Positions 44,201-55,363 of a stretch of 64,000 nt of DNA are shown one piece after another; the first letter of the stretch is position 1, and each line of letters opens with the position of its first letter. Under the pieces are notes generated by a model. It had not been told where the DNA came from and searched no databases. It saw nothing but the letters and a program-made list of their open reading frames with translations. Where the stretch lies: positions 248,001 to 312,000 of the forward strand of contig JAUJYZ010000929.1 of assembly GCA_033675265.1 (NCBI GenBank). The letters are read 5' to 3'. The DNA comes from Actinostola sp. cb2023 (lineage: Eukaryota > Cnidaria > Anthozoa > Actiniaria > Actinostolidae). The position numbers were made by a program, and so were the translations under genes.

Positions 44201-47200
44201 TTTGGTATTTACCATTTAATCTATTTTCTATTTTCTATTTTCTATTTTCTATTTTCTATTTTTCTACTTGTGTTTGTTTTGGGAGCCATTTTTAAACAGT
44301 TAGTTCCGTTGAGTTGAACCTCGTGCTTTACTATCAACATTATTATGGAAAACATCGACGAGGACTTTATCGTCTCCCTTATAAAGACCGGGAAAACACA
44401 CAAAGAGGTATCTTCTTTATTGAAATCAATGTTCCCGTCTATAAAAAGAGGATTTAGTGAGCATACAGTGCGAAAATACTGTTCGCTTCGAAACATACGA
44501 AGACCTACTACTACTGAAGTAGACAACCTCGTCAGTCAGTGTGTAGACGAAGTAAGTATTTGTAAAGTCTTTGCAGTCTTTTGCAATGTGTTGTTTTCTC
44601 ATAGTCTTGATATTGACAGCCCACACTTATGATTGCCAGGTGGGCCCGAGTTATGGAAGGAAGATGATGGCAGGCTATGTTTACAGCCAGTATGGAGTTA
44701 GAGTTGGCAGGCGAAAGTTACAAAGCTCCCTAAGTCGTGTTTCACCAGTTTATCATGAACAGCGACGAAATGACTTAGTACGACGTGCCAATCCAGTACC
44801 CTACTATGCTCCATATCATGGTCATAAACTTCATATCGACCAAAATGAAAAACTCAAGGACTTTGGTGTTACTCATGTCTGTTTTAGTGATGGTCACAGC
44901 AGTCAGATAGTCGGTGTGCTTACAATGCCTATCAAAAATCCGATAGTAATTTACGAAGGCTTGTTCAGGCAAGTTGAATACAGAGTCGTTTTCGTATGAG
45001 TGGGAGATTTACGGTACCGCGCCGTGTCGTATTGAAAGAGTTTGATTGACTGAGATGCATCTCGGTACGCTATTTGATTGGTTCAGAAAGGAAGTCACGG
45101 TACCGTATATGTTTCCCACTCATACGAAAACGACTCTATACACCGTAATGACGTTAGCGTGCTATATTAATGCCGTTTATTGTACGCTGATCATGAGTCG
45201 AACCTCTCCACAACGGCCACCTGACCATAGTTAGTATAACAACTGTCTTTAATATAATTGCACTTGAACTCAAATGGGTTACAACAGGGTGCAAATTAAT
45301 CGCACTGCTCGTAAAGAGGTTCAACTCTAGAGTATAGTAATTATATTTTTGTCATCACAACAGGCCTTTATTGCTTAGAGATGGTATATGGGACATGGTT
45401 CGAGCAGATCATGGAACAGAATGGTGTCTCGTACTTTTTATTCAAAATTACCTGGCACAGTTTCGTGGATACCAGCAGTGTGATCCTTACTACCAATCAA
45501 AATCCACTGATGTAAGTATCATTTAGTATTGTTTGCAACTTTAAGAAGGCCCCAGCATAGTGCGTCTTGAACAACAAACTATCACTCAGTTCGAAGAAGT
45601 TATTTCGTCTGGAACTGATAGTCTTCTTAATTTATAAAGAGGAAAGCAAAACCCTAAAACCGTATACAGTGAATTACCTCTGGACACCAGGCAAGGTCCC
45701 AAGGGTGTCCGCTTTGTAGAGGTTTCACTGCAGTGCCAGGCCTTTTGCTTGCTCTCGACAGGAGGTTCATCTTCAGATTATTCAAATAAAATATTCTCAC
45801 TAGACGTGTATAACAACAATCACAACGCATCCTAATCAGAAGAGCACAATATTCAGAAATTGTTTTACTGATTTTCAGAATCTTCCGGCCGAAAGAAAGT
45901 GGGTTGAAATTAATCAAAGAAATAATTACCCCATGAAAGATGCTCTCATCGATATGCAGAGGCGCTTAGTGATCAATATGGCCGATCCTCTGGTCAAGTA
46001 TGGGGTCTCGTTCATATCGATTTGTGTTTCAGAAGTAGGCGTAGCAAAAGTGGTTGCATCTTGGAATGAGCACCCAATCGAAGGTAATAACATTTCATTA
46101 TAAAACTGAGACATCTCGAGAAACTCGGAAAACGTTAACAGCATGCGTCGCAGCATCCGGCAGGGCGTGGCCAAGGCATGGGATTTCAGCACTGACACAA
46201 CGTACACATGTAGTCCATGTACTAGTACAGACAAACACCTAATTACATTAATTGAAAATATGAAATATCTGATAAATAGAAACATAAAAAAATATTTGCT
46301 TTTAGATGACACTCAAAGAATACCAAATACAAGGGCACAGTTGTCAAGACGTGTATCACTGGTAGATATCCAGACAGTCCCTACTACAGAAGAAGCTATC
46401 ATCCTGTATGAAGCTGCAGGCGGCCGTCTAACAAGAGAGAGTTTATTTGGGGCCGATCCGCTTCGCAATCATGCTCATCTAATTCAAGAAAGAGAAAGGC
46501 TTTTTGGGCAAACGAATCCTGATTTCCATTTCATTCAATCAAGGCTCGCCAATGGAGATTTAGTTTTCTTTGAAGCAGCTATTACTTCCTTCGTTGAAAT
46601 TACTAGAAGACTAGCCATGGAGATATGACAACTTTTATTTTCATTTATGCATTTAACTTGGCATACAGTATGGTGTACTATATATAACAGTGATTATAAT
46701 CATAACTCGAAATTAGATCATGTATTATTTCAGAGGGATATTAATCCGTTCATTTCATGGTAACATGACATTATTTGGAACTCAACTATCAATAACTGTT
46801 CAGTTCATCAACTAACTTTTAATATTTGGGCTATAGCAAACAAAGAAGCTAATAATGTCATTTGCACTATCTATAGCCAAACGCAACGTCATGATTGCAT
46901 GGGTCTATCATGCAGTTCTAGATGTTGTCGGGACCTAAATATCTAGAATATCGTTGTTGTTGTGGCTGCTGGCCACCAAAACTGTGGCTGTTTGTACACG
47001 GGGTTGGCCATGACTGGGTTTAACTGCAATATCAGTGAGGAGCTGTTGGATATTTCGTACCATTGGCACTTTAACATAATCATCTTCACAACGACACAGA
47101 GGGCATATGCTTCCAGCTTCGCGCCACTGTTCCACACATGGGATACAGCCAATAACATTTTCGCATCCTGCACATGCGGCCACAGGTAGTGTAGCGACAC

Positions 47201-50200
47201 TGAAACAAATATTACACTTGAACACTTTCTCTAGAAATCTGCAGACACTGGCTTCATCTTCAATGGCTATTTGGTTATTACTTTGATTACTGATGGCCAT
47301 GCCTGCTGCCTCCTGTACCTTTACCAAATCATTGCGCATCTTCTTTAATTCTGATATAATATCTGAGGATTGGTCTTCTGCTTTTCTTTCTTCTGCTTTC
47401 CTTTTTCCCAGTAAGGTATCAGAACAATGGCTTGGAATGGCAAATACTTTGCGGCAACCTTGCCAAAAGGAACCTGTTGAGTACAATCCAGAAAATCTCC
47501 TTTTATTATTAAACAGATAGTGTACGTATACATACATTTATTATTATTATTTTATACATTTATTGCATCAGTTAATAAAAAGTTGTTGAAATTATAGTGC
47601 TTAGTAAAACTAAATTCCAATTTAAATGCCATTGTATATAGGCTGATTTAGGGGGAAGGAGGGGACCATGGGCCCCCTATTCATCTGAGGTTTTTATAAA
47701 CACTTGATGGTTAATACTAATAAAAATGCTTCGTTTGTTCAAATGCTGTAACAACACCCTAAGTGATACCAAAAATGGTAATTTACACCCCTCAAAGAGA
47801 CGATGATTATCCCTGCCCTTTCACATGGGGAGCCCCTCCCATGTAAAAGGGGCGGGGATGAGCGATAGTATAGGGTTAGCTTAGCGTTACTGCAACACCA
47901 ATAAAATTACAAAAACCGGGACTTATGGAATTAATCTAACAAGTGACAGATTAAAGAATGAAATAAACATAATTAGGCGACCTTCAACTGGCTGTATTAA
48001 ATCTACATGTACACGCCATTCTTGATGTGCCGGTTTCAATAAAGAATTGCAATCATTGTTGTTCCCTATTCGAAATCTTGGAAAACTCAAAACACTCTCA
48101 AAACACGCTCATATGCATGGAGTTATAGTGCGATTTGAACCTAAGTTGTTTTTTCTTTCTCGTGGGAAAAATGTCCTAGCAACTAATTAGTCGCGCCACT
48201 CAACCTGAATCTGTATTCAGGAACATTTTAGATTACACTATTATCACCGATAAGTTTTATTTATAAATCAGGCAATATGAAATCATGCAGTACCAGATCT
48301 AGAAAGTTTTCAAAATTCTAAAACCGTAATTATTATTCATGGCAGCACTATAGCTAATTGATAACGCATCATTGTCAATTTCAATAAAAAGTCGGTCGGG
48401 TCCCGTGTTTCATTCAAAAGTATAAAATAATTATATAACTTAATACACACACAGACATTTATTAAAGATGTACCAGGAATGTACTAACCTTTCGTGGCAT
48501 TTGATGTCCTAATTTGTAAATACTTATTATCGAGTAGAATTACGGGAGTCCCAACCTCATTTTCGACCTGTTTTGCTACTTGTTCCACGGTAGCGGTTTC
48601 TTCACACAAATTCAAATATACTTGAAATATAGGTGAAGGCTTTCCATCAACAACTTCGCAAAAAATAACTGTTTTCCTCCATGTTCTGGCGGGACTGCTG
48701 CCAGGGCTGGAGGAAGCACTACCATGATGTTGCAATTGGGTTTTCGCAAACATAAATGCTGGACGTGTCAAGCCTTGCTGTCGCGCCATATTTCCACTTA
48801 CACCGGGAGGTGGATTTGGATTCAGTCAGTCGTCCCGTCCCGCACTGACTGTTGGTTGTAAATAGCTGCATGATGGTTCAGCGGCGATGTCTTGTTGCTG
48901 TGGATCACCAAAAACTTCGTAGGTAATAAACGACAACACATCATCAGGGTTGAACTCCCCGGTTCTTGGGTCAGGCATCAACACAGACTCATCGCCGATC
49001 AAATAAATAGAATCTGCATTAAGCTTGAAAACTCTTGAAAGGACCTGTGAAGTGTTTTCATTAAGTCGGACTTTAAGACTAGTGTCCCCTCTTTTCACGT
49101 TTACGAAAAGTGCGTTCATCTTGCAGAACTGAGGAGTCGGTACAATGCAACTGGCGCGAACTTTACATTACAATGATACCCCGCCTTGTGGCCACCCCGT
49201 TAATACGGCCAACTCGATATTACGGGCATTTAGGGTGCGTGCGATTGTTTTGGACTAATCCGGATTAACAATAGCCGGAATATCACGAGTGAGCGTCACG
49301 TTTGAGAGCTATTCCTATTTGGGAAATTCGTAATCTGGCTATTCAGGAATATTCCAGAGTATGTTCTTATTCCGAAATATAAGCCAAACGAACGAGTCAT
49401 ATAGTCGCAAAGCTGGGCGTATTCGCATGATTCCACAGTATAGAGAAGGTTCCTGGGACCTAGCAGTTTTAGAAAACGAAAAATAGAAATTGTAAAATAG
49501 AAAATAGAAAAAATGATAATTCCAAATAGACAATAAGACAATACAAAGACTGTGTTTTAACATGAAAAATAAGAATCTGTTCTGATGTTTTACTTTATTG
49601 TACGATTGATTAGACATTCACTTGGATAGCAAATGAATAGTATTTACCTATTTCGAATTTGAAAGAAATATAGAAAATCGAAATATCGGAAAGTGCCACG
49701 GATTTATATATTATATTATTATAGCATAGCGCTTCACACTTCTCAGGTTAGAAATATTGAGTTTCGCTTGGGAGGTTTTGTGTGTTGTCAGATACGTAAT
49801 GAGTGAAACATTCCCTGTGAATTGAGTATCATTATCACGGTAATAAACCAAGGAATACATAGTTAAATAGGCTTCTAAGTTTACACTTTTACAAATAGGC
49901 TTCTACATTTTTTTCTACAATTTATAGCTTAACGTTTGTGCACGCAATTAACTACATTTCTACTATCTGTATTTAAAAACATCAAAACACACAACAGAGT
50001 GGCTTTTGGCAGTTATTTTCTAAATACAATTACTGTTCGTTTTGGATTCTGGAAATATATGTGGTTTATTAGAAGGTACATCGCAGTACGAAGTGCCATT
50101 CGTAGAGTCACGCGATAAGCAGTAAACTATATAAAGTTTTACAAATGAACAAACGTCTACAAAACCTACCTGAAGCTGGACAAACTAGCGCCAAGACAAA

Positions 50201-50227
50201 CATCGTAAAGATCTCAAGGGAATTCAT
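40670..50227 (-). CDS. Partial single-pass membrane protein gene (two exons seen)
   Basis: Exon 50227-50170 starts at Met and reads MNSLEIFTMFVLALVCPAS, a signal peptide, ending one base into a codon at a GTAGGT donor. Exon 40775-40670 follows a T-rich CAG acceptor and encodes LDEYDRIVVLVAVGISVLVL and on through a long hydrophobic stretch to CRVLK, a transmembrane helix with a basic cytoplasmic edge, ending at GTAAGT. Both introns have phase 1 and the two exons would join in frame. Ectodomain exons, expected between, were not recognised, and neither was the cytoplasmic end. The IS3EU-like transposon sits between the two exons. That they form one gene is inference. Confidence 0.45.
41356..41790. 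repeat. Nested foldback elements
   Basis: An outer inverted pair (GTAATCAAACGGTAAC at 41357, complement near 41770) encloses a TIR element 41438-41632 (ACACACCTACAAAAAATACT and its near complement) and a palindrome 41667-41759 (GGAAATACCACAGTTCGAGA). The first inner element has its own central palindrome at 41500-41535. These are at least three insertion events. Confidence 0.7.
42704..42727. repeat. Poly(C) tract, 24 bases
   Basis: Uninterrupted run of C. Confidence 0.95.
42774..43061. repeat. Foldback element
   Basis: Imperfect arms of about 100 bases with GTGATGACGTCA at the left end and GTGACGTCAC at the right. Inner parts share AAGCTTACATTCCAAATTTGA. Confidence 0.7.
43309..43677. repeat. 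Foldback element with 7-bp target duplication
   Basis: The two 180-base arms (outer end CACAGGTAGCCCAAGCTC) form an almost perfect hairpin. ATCTAAC flanks it at 43302-43308 and 43678-43684. Confidence 0.85.
43856..44018. repeat. MITE abutting the IS3EU-like element
   Basis: Inverted ends TATACACCTAATTTCAAAAA with CGTTGTCC and complement (28-30 bases). Ends at the left target site of the next element. Confidence 0.75.
44022..44205 (+). repeat. Left terminal inverted repeat
   Basis: 184 bases, complement of 49522-49705 with very few differences. Confidence 0.92.
44345..46628 (+). CDS. IS3EU-like DDE transposase, five exons, intact
   Basis: Exons 44345-44551, 44640-44968, 45364-45511, 45879-46083 and 46306-46628 add to 1,212 bases, exactly 403 codons plus stop, with every junction in phase. 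Residues 1-69 form a helical DNA-binding-like region (HKEVSSLLKSMFPSIKRGFS, HTVRKYCSLRNIRRP). The rve-type catalytic core has HGHKLHIDQNEKL (first Asp), MVRADHGTEWC (second Asp) and LPAERKWVEIN (Glu). The C-terminal part reads VPTTEEAIILYEAAGGRLTR and SLFGADPL. Introns one, three and four use GT-AG. Intron two has a GC donor (CAG/GCAAGT) and contains a nested MITE. DDE transposases cut and join transposon ends in the nucleus. Proteins like this are annotated as integrase core domain proteins in cnidarians and fish. Confidence 0.88.
44982..45137. repeat. MITE nested in transposase intron two
   Basis: 156 bases with inverted ends AGAGTCGTTTTCGTATGAGT, flanked by ATAC on both sides (44978-44981, 45138-45141). 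It starts 13 bases after the GC splice donor. Confidence 0.85.
46935..49119 (-). CDS. RING-finger gene carried by the transposon
   Basis: Exon one is 49119-48489 (GTTAGT donor). Exon two is 47473-46935 (acceptor CTCAACAG). They join in phase. The N-terminus (ALFVNVKRGDTSLKVRLNE, then a helix, SIYLIGDESVLM and a terminal strand) has the strand-strand-helix-strand pattern of a ubiquitin-like fold; a second such segment may follow (TVIFCEVVDGKPSPIFQVYL). Exon two has a Lys/Glu coiled coil (KRKAEERKAEDQ, ELKKMRNDLVKVQ) and a RING: CNICF ... AACAGC ... IGCIPC ... CPLCRC, eight cysteines in C-x2-C-x10-C-x2-C-x5-C-x2-C-x10-C-x2-C spacing. RING proteins are usually E3 ubiquitin ligases. One in-frame TGA (48828-48826) interrupts exon one; the same frame goes on for 12 codons to MARQQGLTRP and beyond. 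Its role in transposition is unknown. Confidence 0.75.
49522..49705 (-). repeat. Right terminal inverted repeat
   Basis: 184 bases, complement of the left repeat. Confidence 0.92.
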
Positions 50228-51201
50228 GTTGAATAATGATTTGTAGAGGAATTCGTGAAACGACGGCTCTCAACAACACAGTCGATGCGAAATATCAATA
50301 ATACCTTGCAATTGTTCATGCATTTCCAATACAATACGCAGTTGTAGAGGGGGACACTTGATGCTTATTCAGTCGTATCAATACTGATCGTGACATTAAT
50401 GCATATTTCAATTCATCTGAAATTAGGATCAAAGAATTTGAATCAAACGTAGCTGCTATGTACACTCTCTATTCTTTAGTTTTCCTTGAGAATCGGTAAG
50501 GAAATAATAATAATAATAATAATCTTTATTTTAAGTGGGTATACAAATACAGCAATATGACTGAGTGACATCATTTTGACAGATGTTATTATTAGAAAAA
50601 CATGCAATTGAACAATTCAAGATAACTTTAACCCCATCACGAGCATAAACACTCAAAATATATCCAACTATCGTCCTCTTTCTCTTCTTTCTTCTTTATC
50701 TGGAGAAAGTTGTTTTCATTAACTTATACATTTTATCTCTGAGATATAGTCTATGTATCTCCACTGTTTTCAATCCGGTTTTTGACTCACAGCCTCTACG
50801 CGTACGTGCCTCCGGGCGAATTCGTAGATATATAACTAAAATAAATAAATGCTTTTAATATGAACAAACTTTCCCATCATGCAAAGTTTCATGACTGTAA
50901 AATCCTTTTCCTTATATGTATATAACCTTCAGCTTATGCTGCAATGTAATTATTTTTAATAAAGATCTCAGTATCTATCGATACATGCACTCGATTGCAG
51001 AAAGGTTGTGGTATACATTTATTTATTACAAATATCTAATGAGATGCAAAATGTTAAACATGTTAAAATAGGGTCGGTGCAATAATAAAGAAATAGTAAT
51101 TTTTAAAACGATTACGATACATTTAAATGTTCGTTTTCCAGACATGTTTCGACGTACTCACGTCATCTTCAGTGTGATTACAAATAGTCAAGGCTAAGTA
51201 T
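50228..51201. other. No gene seen
   Basis: Upstream of the signal-peptide exon. One (AAT)n tract at 50503-50522. Stops in all frames. Confidence 0.4.
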
Positions 51202-51370
51202 ATTACTACTAGGGGTCTATCACTATTAGACCCCTGGTAGCAACACTGATATTTACCATTACTACTAGGGGTCTATCACTATTAGACCCCTGATAGCAAC
51301 ACTGATGTTTACCATTACTACTAGGGGTCTATCACTATTAGACTCCTGGTAGCAACACTGATGTTTACCA
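51202..51370. repeat. 56-bp tandem repeat with hairpin, three units
   Basis: Units start at 51202, 51258 and 51314. Each contains AGGGGTCTA-TCACTAT-TAGACCCCT, a nine-base stem. A single unit recurs at 54819-54873. Confidence 0.9.
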
Positions 51371-51375
51371 TTATA

Positions 51376-52925
51376 ACCCATCGATAAATTTTCGCGCGCG
51401 CCCATTGGTTAAAACGGGTCACGTGGTACAATTTCACTGGACGGATGTCAGGTAGAATCCCATAGCTCATATGAAACTCGCGCGCTGATTGGCTGAGAAG
51501 CAAACCGGATGAGAGGGAATTCAGCGTGGAATTCAACACTTTGAAAAGCTGAATTCATCGATATATATAGGGATCCCGCGCTGAATTTTGTATTTAAGTT
51601 CGATTTTCGTCTCTGTTTCTCACCAAGAGAACAAATAAACTTTGAGATTGCTTACAAAAGGAACAAACAAAAACATTTACAGAAAGAAATAATGAATTTT
51701 TGTTTTGCAAATGAGATTAAAATCAAGACATTTGAAAAGCTGAATTCAATGAAAAAACAGGAAGCCCGCACTTTTGATGTTGTTGGCTTTTCGCAAAACA
51801 ATAACATTGAAAACAAAACAATCGTAAAAACTATACCTTGCAAGCTTAAATTAATACTCTTCTGAATGAATGATACTCCAGATCGATGCACTGATAATTA
51901 TTGAAATTTCTCAGCGAGATAATAATTTATTTATTTACAAAACTTTCACCTATGTTTGAGAAAGAAACCACGAAGTACAAGTCATGGCAGTCACTGCCGT
52001 AAGCTTAATCAAACCGGCTCCAGCAACAACTACAATCTAATAGAAGCCAATAGATAAACAACAACAATAGTCCAATTTAATACAGAATTTTATACACCTA
52101 GCATTAGCAAAATCTGTACCTGTAATATGGTCAAAATCATACAAAACTGCAAATTATCCAGTTGGCTTTGTCGCTCGGCTGCCGGCTTTGACTTGTTAAG
52201 TTGTTGTAGTTGTACATGTACTGGATGTAGCATCAGAGCGATTACCTCTGGCTCTGTTTATCGATAAATATGCCTTTGTCTGAAATCTTTTGCCTGAGAA
52301 TCATTAGCATTCAAGAACGTAGTTAACAAATCCATCAATGTCGACGTCCTGTGAAAAGTTCAGCTTCTCATCGGCAGCTCTCTGATCGGATTGAAAGACA
52401 ACAAGAAACGTCAGTTTAGAAAATTTGAACAATTTATTAAAGTCTTATGAGGATAGAATAAGTCCGTAGTTTTATATCTTTCCGATTAACTTCTTATCAG
52501 AAAAGTATAAGCCTACTTACTTACAATACTTACAATACTTAAATACTTACAAGTTTGTCAAGACGATTGTGATAATTGTGAAAACTTGAGAACTTCTCTC
52601 CCGTGTAAAGTCAGCGTGTCATCGCTTTTAGTCTTTCTGGCTGTAAGTTTTCGTTAACTATGAATGTTATCCATATCTACATCTATAGCTGTGTTCCTGT
52701 TGTAGATTGTCCGTAAATGTAGACGTTAAAACGACTGAAGAAAACAACTTTTGTCCTTCAAATAAACTGATTTTAGTATTCAATTTTGCTTGATTCCTAT
52801 TGGCTAGCGTAGCGAAAGACTGAACACTCCACTGGCTTTCTTTGCGACGCGCGATAAATAGCGACTCAAAATTGTCTAAAAACTATATTTTTCTAAAACA
52901 AAGAGAACGCTATGGGATTCAAGGA
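51376..52925. other. No gene recognised
   Basis: GAATTCAGCGTGGAATTCAA near 51518 resembles the ends of the element at 52926-53708. TACTTACAATACTTACAATACTTA near 52514-52540 is a short tandem. No conserved frame. Confidence 0.4.
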
Positions 52926-53708
52926 AAATTCATTGGATGACTCGTGAATTCCACGTGGAATTCACTCGAAAAGGCGATATCGCACTCGTCGCTTCGCGAC
53001 TTGTGCGATATCGCCTTTTTATTACACAACTTGTAATCTTACAGTACAAATACGAGTACAAATATGACAGCGTATTACACGTTTTAGAATTCGGACACGT
53101 CAATTTTGCGCGCGCGCTCAGTTTGTTTCTTGTTTTGTCCGGTCGCAAATAAAAAGAAAGAGAAAAAGACGTTTGCTTTTTGTTGTCGTATAATAAACAA
53201 TTTATTACACGGGAAGTTGTGTAATACGGCTGGATATTTTTACTCGTCTGTTTGTATTTTGACTCGCCTACGGCTCGTCAAAATACGGCACGACTCGTAA
53301 AAATATCCAGTCGTATTACACAACTTCCCGTGTAATAACCTCTATTTATTATATATCTGTGACGTAATTTTACCAAATTTGGTCATTTTTGAGGGCCGAT
53401 ATGAGACGTTAATGCCCTGTAGAAATCCGTAATGCCCTGTTCACAACATAAAAAACTCAAAAAACTCAAAATACAATATTCTGATTAAATTACGTCACAG
53501 TTATATAATAAATCCCTCATTAGATGTTTTCTCGGGTATTACGGGCTGACATTTTACTCGTTGCTCGCATTTTTCCTCGCCCTGCGGGCTCGGAAAAATA
53601 CATTCGCAACTCGTAAAATATCAGCCCGTAATACCCGAGAAAACATCTAATAAGCTGTATTTTCTCGTGAATTCAACGTGGAATTCCCTCGTCATCCAAT
53701 GAATTTAC
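52926..53708. repeat. Composite of nested palindromes
   Basis: An outer inverted pair of about 45 bases (AAATTCATTGGATGAC with GTGAATTCCACGTGGAATTC) bounds three hairpins in a row: 52968-53019 (AAAAGGCGATATCGCAC stem), 53190-53350 (GTGTAATACGGCTGGATATTT-type stem with TTACACGGGAAGTTGTG) and 53515-53652 (AGATGTTTTCTCGGGTATTA stem). A pair, CTGTGACGTAATTT and AAATTACGTCACAG, flanks the spacer between the last two. Not coding. Confidence 0.82.
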
Positions 53709-53914
53709 CTATAATATCCCCCAGTTTTGAGATGATATCCCCCACTTTGGAGAAAAATGAAATTATCTGAACTTTTTTAAGACTGTAATGTATTTTTAGT
53801 AGGTAAATTAGCTTGTATAACATACATGCATGTGGTGTACTTTTTCGCTTTTGGGAGATTTTAACGTCGATATGACAGGTATTTGATGTATTTTTATAAT
53901 TTTGCGATCCTTAA

Positions 53915-54376
53915 AGGGGGACTAGTACGTAAATCGTTCAAAGTTTGATTTAGCTGAAACTTCACTGAAATATTCTCAAAGACCCATACAATCACTGGTT
54001 AATTTTTTTCTCAAAAATTCCAATGGAAAGTAATACATTTTCATGAATCTTTAGAGGTGCCAGTGATGTCACTGACTCAACCCAAACAATCATCACGGCT
54101 TCGCTCCATACATTTCTTCATGTTTTCTTCAGTGCAGAGCTGTTATCTGAACAAACCGTTCAGATATTTTGATCACAAAATACAAAGAAATGTATGGAGC
54201 TGAGTTTGGGTTGAGTCAGTGACGTCACTGGCACCTCGAAAGATTCATAAAAATGTATTACTTCCCATTGGAATTTTTGAGAAAAAAATTAATCAGTGAT
54301 TGTGTGGGTCTTTGAGATTATCTAAGTGAAGTTTCAGCTAAATCAAATTTTGAACGATTTACGTACTAGTCCCCCT
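53915..54376. repeat. TTAA-flanked foldback element
   Basis: Ends AGGGGGACTAGTACGTAAAT and complement, arms of about 190 bases, TTAA on each side (53911-53914, 54377-54380). Same target preference as the elements at 10.8 and 12.4 kb, with different ends. Confidence 0.85.
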
Positions 54377-54632
54377 TTAAACTACGAACAAAGTCAAAAT
54401 CGGCGCCCAAAAAGTCACTCAAATAAAACCCAAAATATCAAGAAAACCACTCAAAAAGCTTCAAAAACTATCAATCTTTTATTTTCGAATACGTTTTTAG
54501 AAGTTTACACATGAAAAGATCTCAAACGGAACGGATATTTCAACTCGATGAAACTTGTTTTCTTCATCCGTCATTGTTTCGGTTTCTTCAACATTGAAGT
54601 CGACGTAGAAAATTTATCGAAGGGTTATTCAA

Positions 54633-54816
54633 TAAATAAACCCCTTTCTGGCTTACTGGTATATCGGCTGATAATGTCCTTGGCTTATAGATGGTCCTCA
54701 AAATGTCACAGTTGCCCTCGAAGCTTCGCTTCTCGGCCAACTGTTCATTTTTCGGACCATCTTTCAGCCGCGAACATTATCAGCCGATATACCAGCCGCC
54801 AGAAGGGGTTTATTTA
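54633..54816. repeat. Short foldback element
   Basis: Inverted ends TAAATAAACCCCTTTCTGGC and GGTATATCGGCTGATAATGT with complement; inner CGAAGCTTCGCTTCTCGG palindrome. Confidence 0.8.
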
Positions 54817-54818
54817 CT

Positions 54819-54873
54819 AATTACTACTAGGGGTCTATCACTATTAGACCCCTGGTAGCAACACTGATGTTTC
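54819..54873. repeat. Single dispersed copy of the 56-bp hairpin unit
   Basis: Matches the units at 51202-51370. It adjoins the end of a possible small exon (54964 to about 54868, minus, reading HENPQNDSLVLYGLTEEER after a TTTTGTATTAG acceptor) that may belong to the tyrosinase gene. Confidence 0.8.
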
Positions 54874-55363
54874 AAAATGTTCCTTTCTTCTTCAGTCAAA
54901 CCATACAACACCAAACTATCGTTTTGTGGATTTTCGTGTGCAGATGTATTCTCGATGTCTAATACAAAAAAAAATACAAAAAAAACAATAATGACTCGCT
55001 GAGGGCTCATTTCAGCAATCTAATCAATATTCTAAATCTAACTTTGCAGGGTGAGCTGAGGAGCCTCTTGACATATTAGAAGGAAGAAGTTATATCAAAG
55101 GAGCCGAGTGGAAGGGGAAACACTGGAAGCTACTGGAAAAACGCACGCCCTTCAAACCTTGCAAATATCTTTATTTCCAATGAATTTCCTTTGAAAAGCG
55201 TGCGTTTTCCCCAGTAAAAGGAGGAATAGAAAAGCAACAAAGACCATGGCTACCTGCCTTCTTCCCTGAAAGCCTGTTGTCAGAAACAAAACATAAATAA
55301 AACAGAAAGTGTTCTTACCTTCATCATCCATTAACATCCAACGTTTATAGTTTCAGGATTACT

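Larger units (their letters stand above)
44022..49705. mobile_element. IS3EU-like DNA transposon with RING cargo gene
   Basis: Terminal inverted repeats of 184 bases (44022-44205 and 49522-49705; outer end AAATCCGTGGCACTTTCCG), nearly identical, are flanked by ATATAT on each side (44016-44021, 49706-49711). A 6-bp duplication is what I recall for IS3EU elements, but the site is low-complexity, so this is supportive only. Inside are a five-exon transposase (+) and a convergent two-exon RING gene (-), meeting tail to tail at 46.6-46.9 kb. Each gene begins a few hundred bases inside one end, so the repeats may carry the promoters. A TTTTCTA tandem (44218-44266) follows the left repeat. The assignment to IS3EU is from transposase motifs and layout. 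Confidence 0.82.

Noticed and set aside
45654..46312. Minus frames of 87 and 128 codons
   Set aside because: Antisense to transposase exons four and five; no motif.
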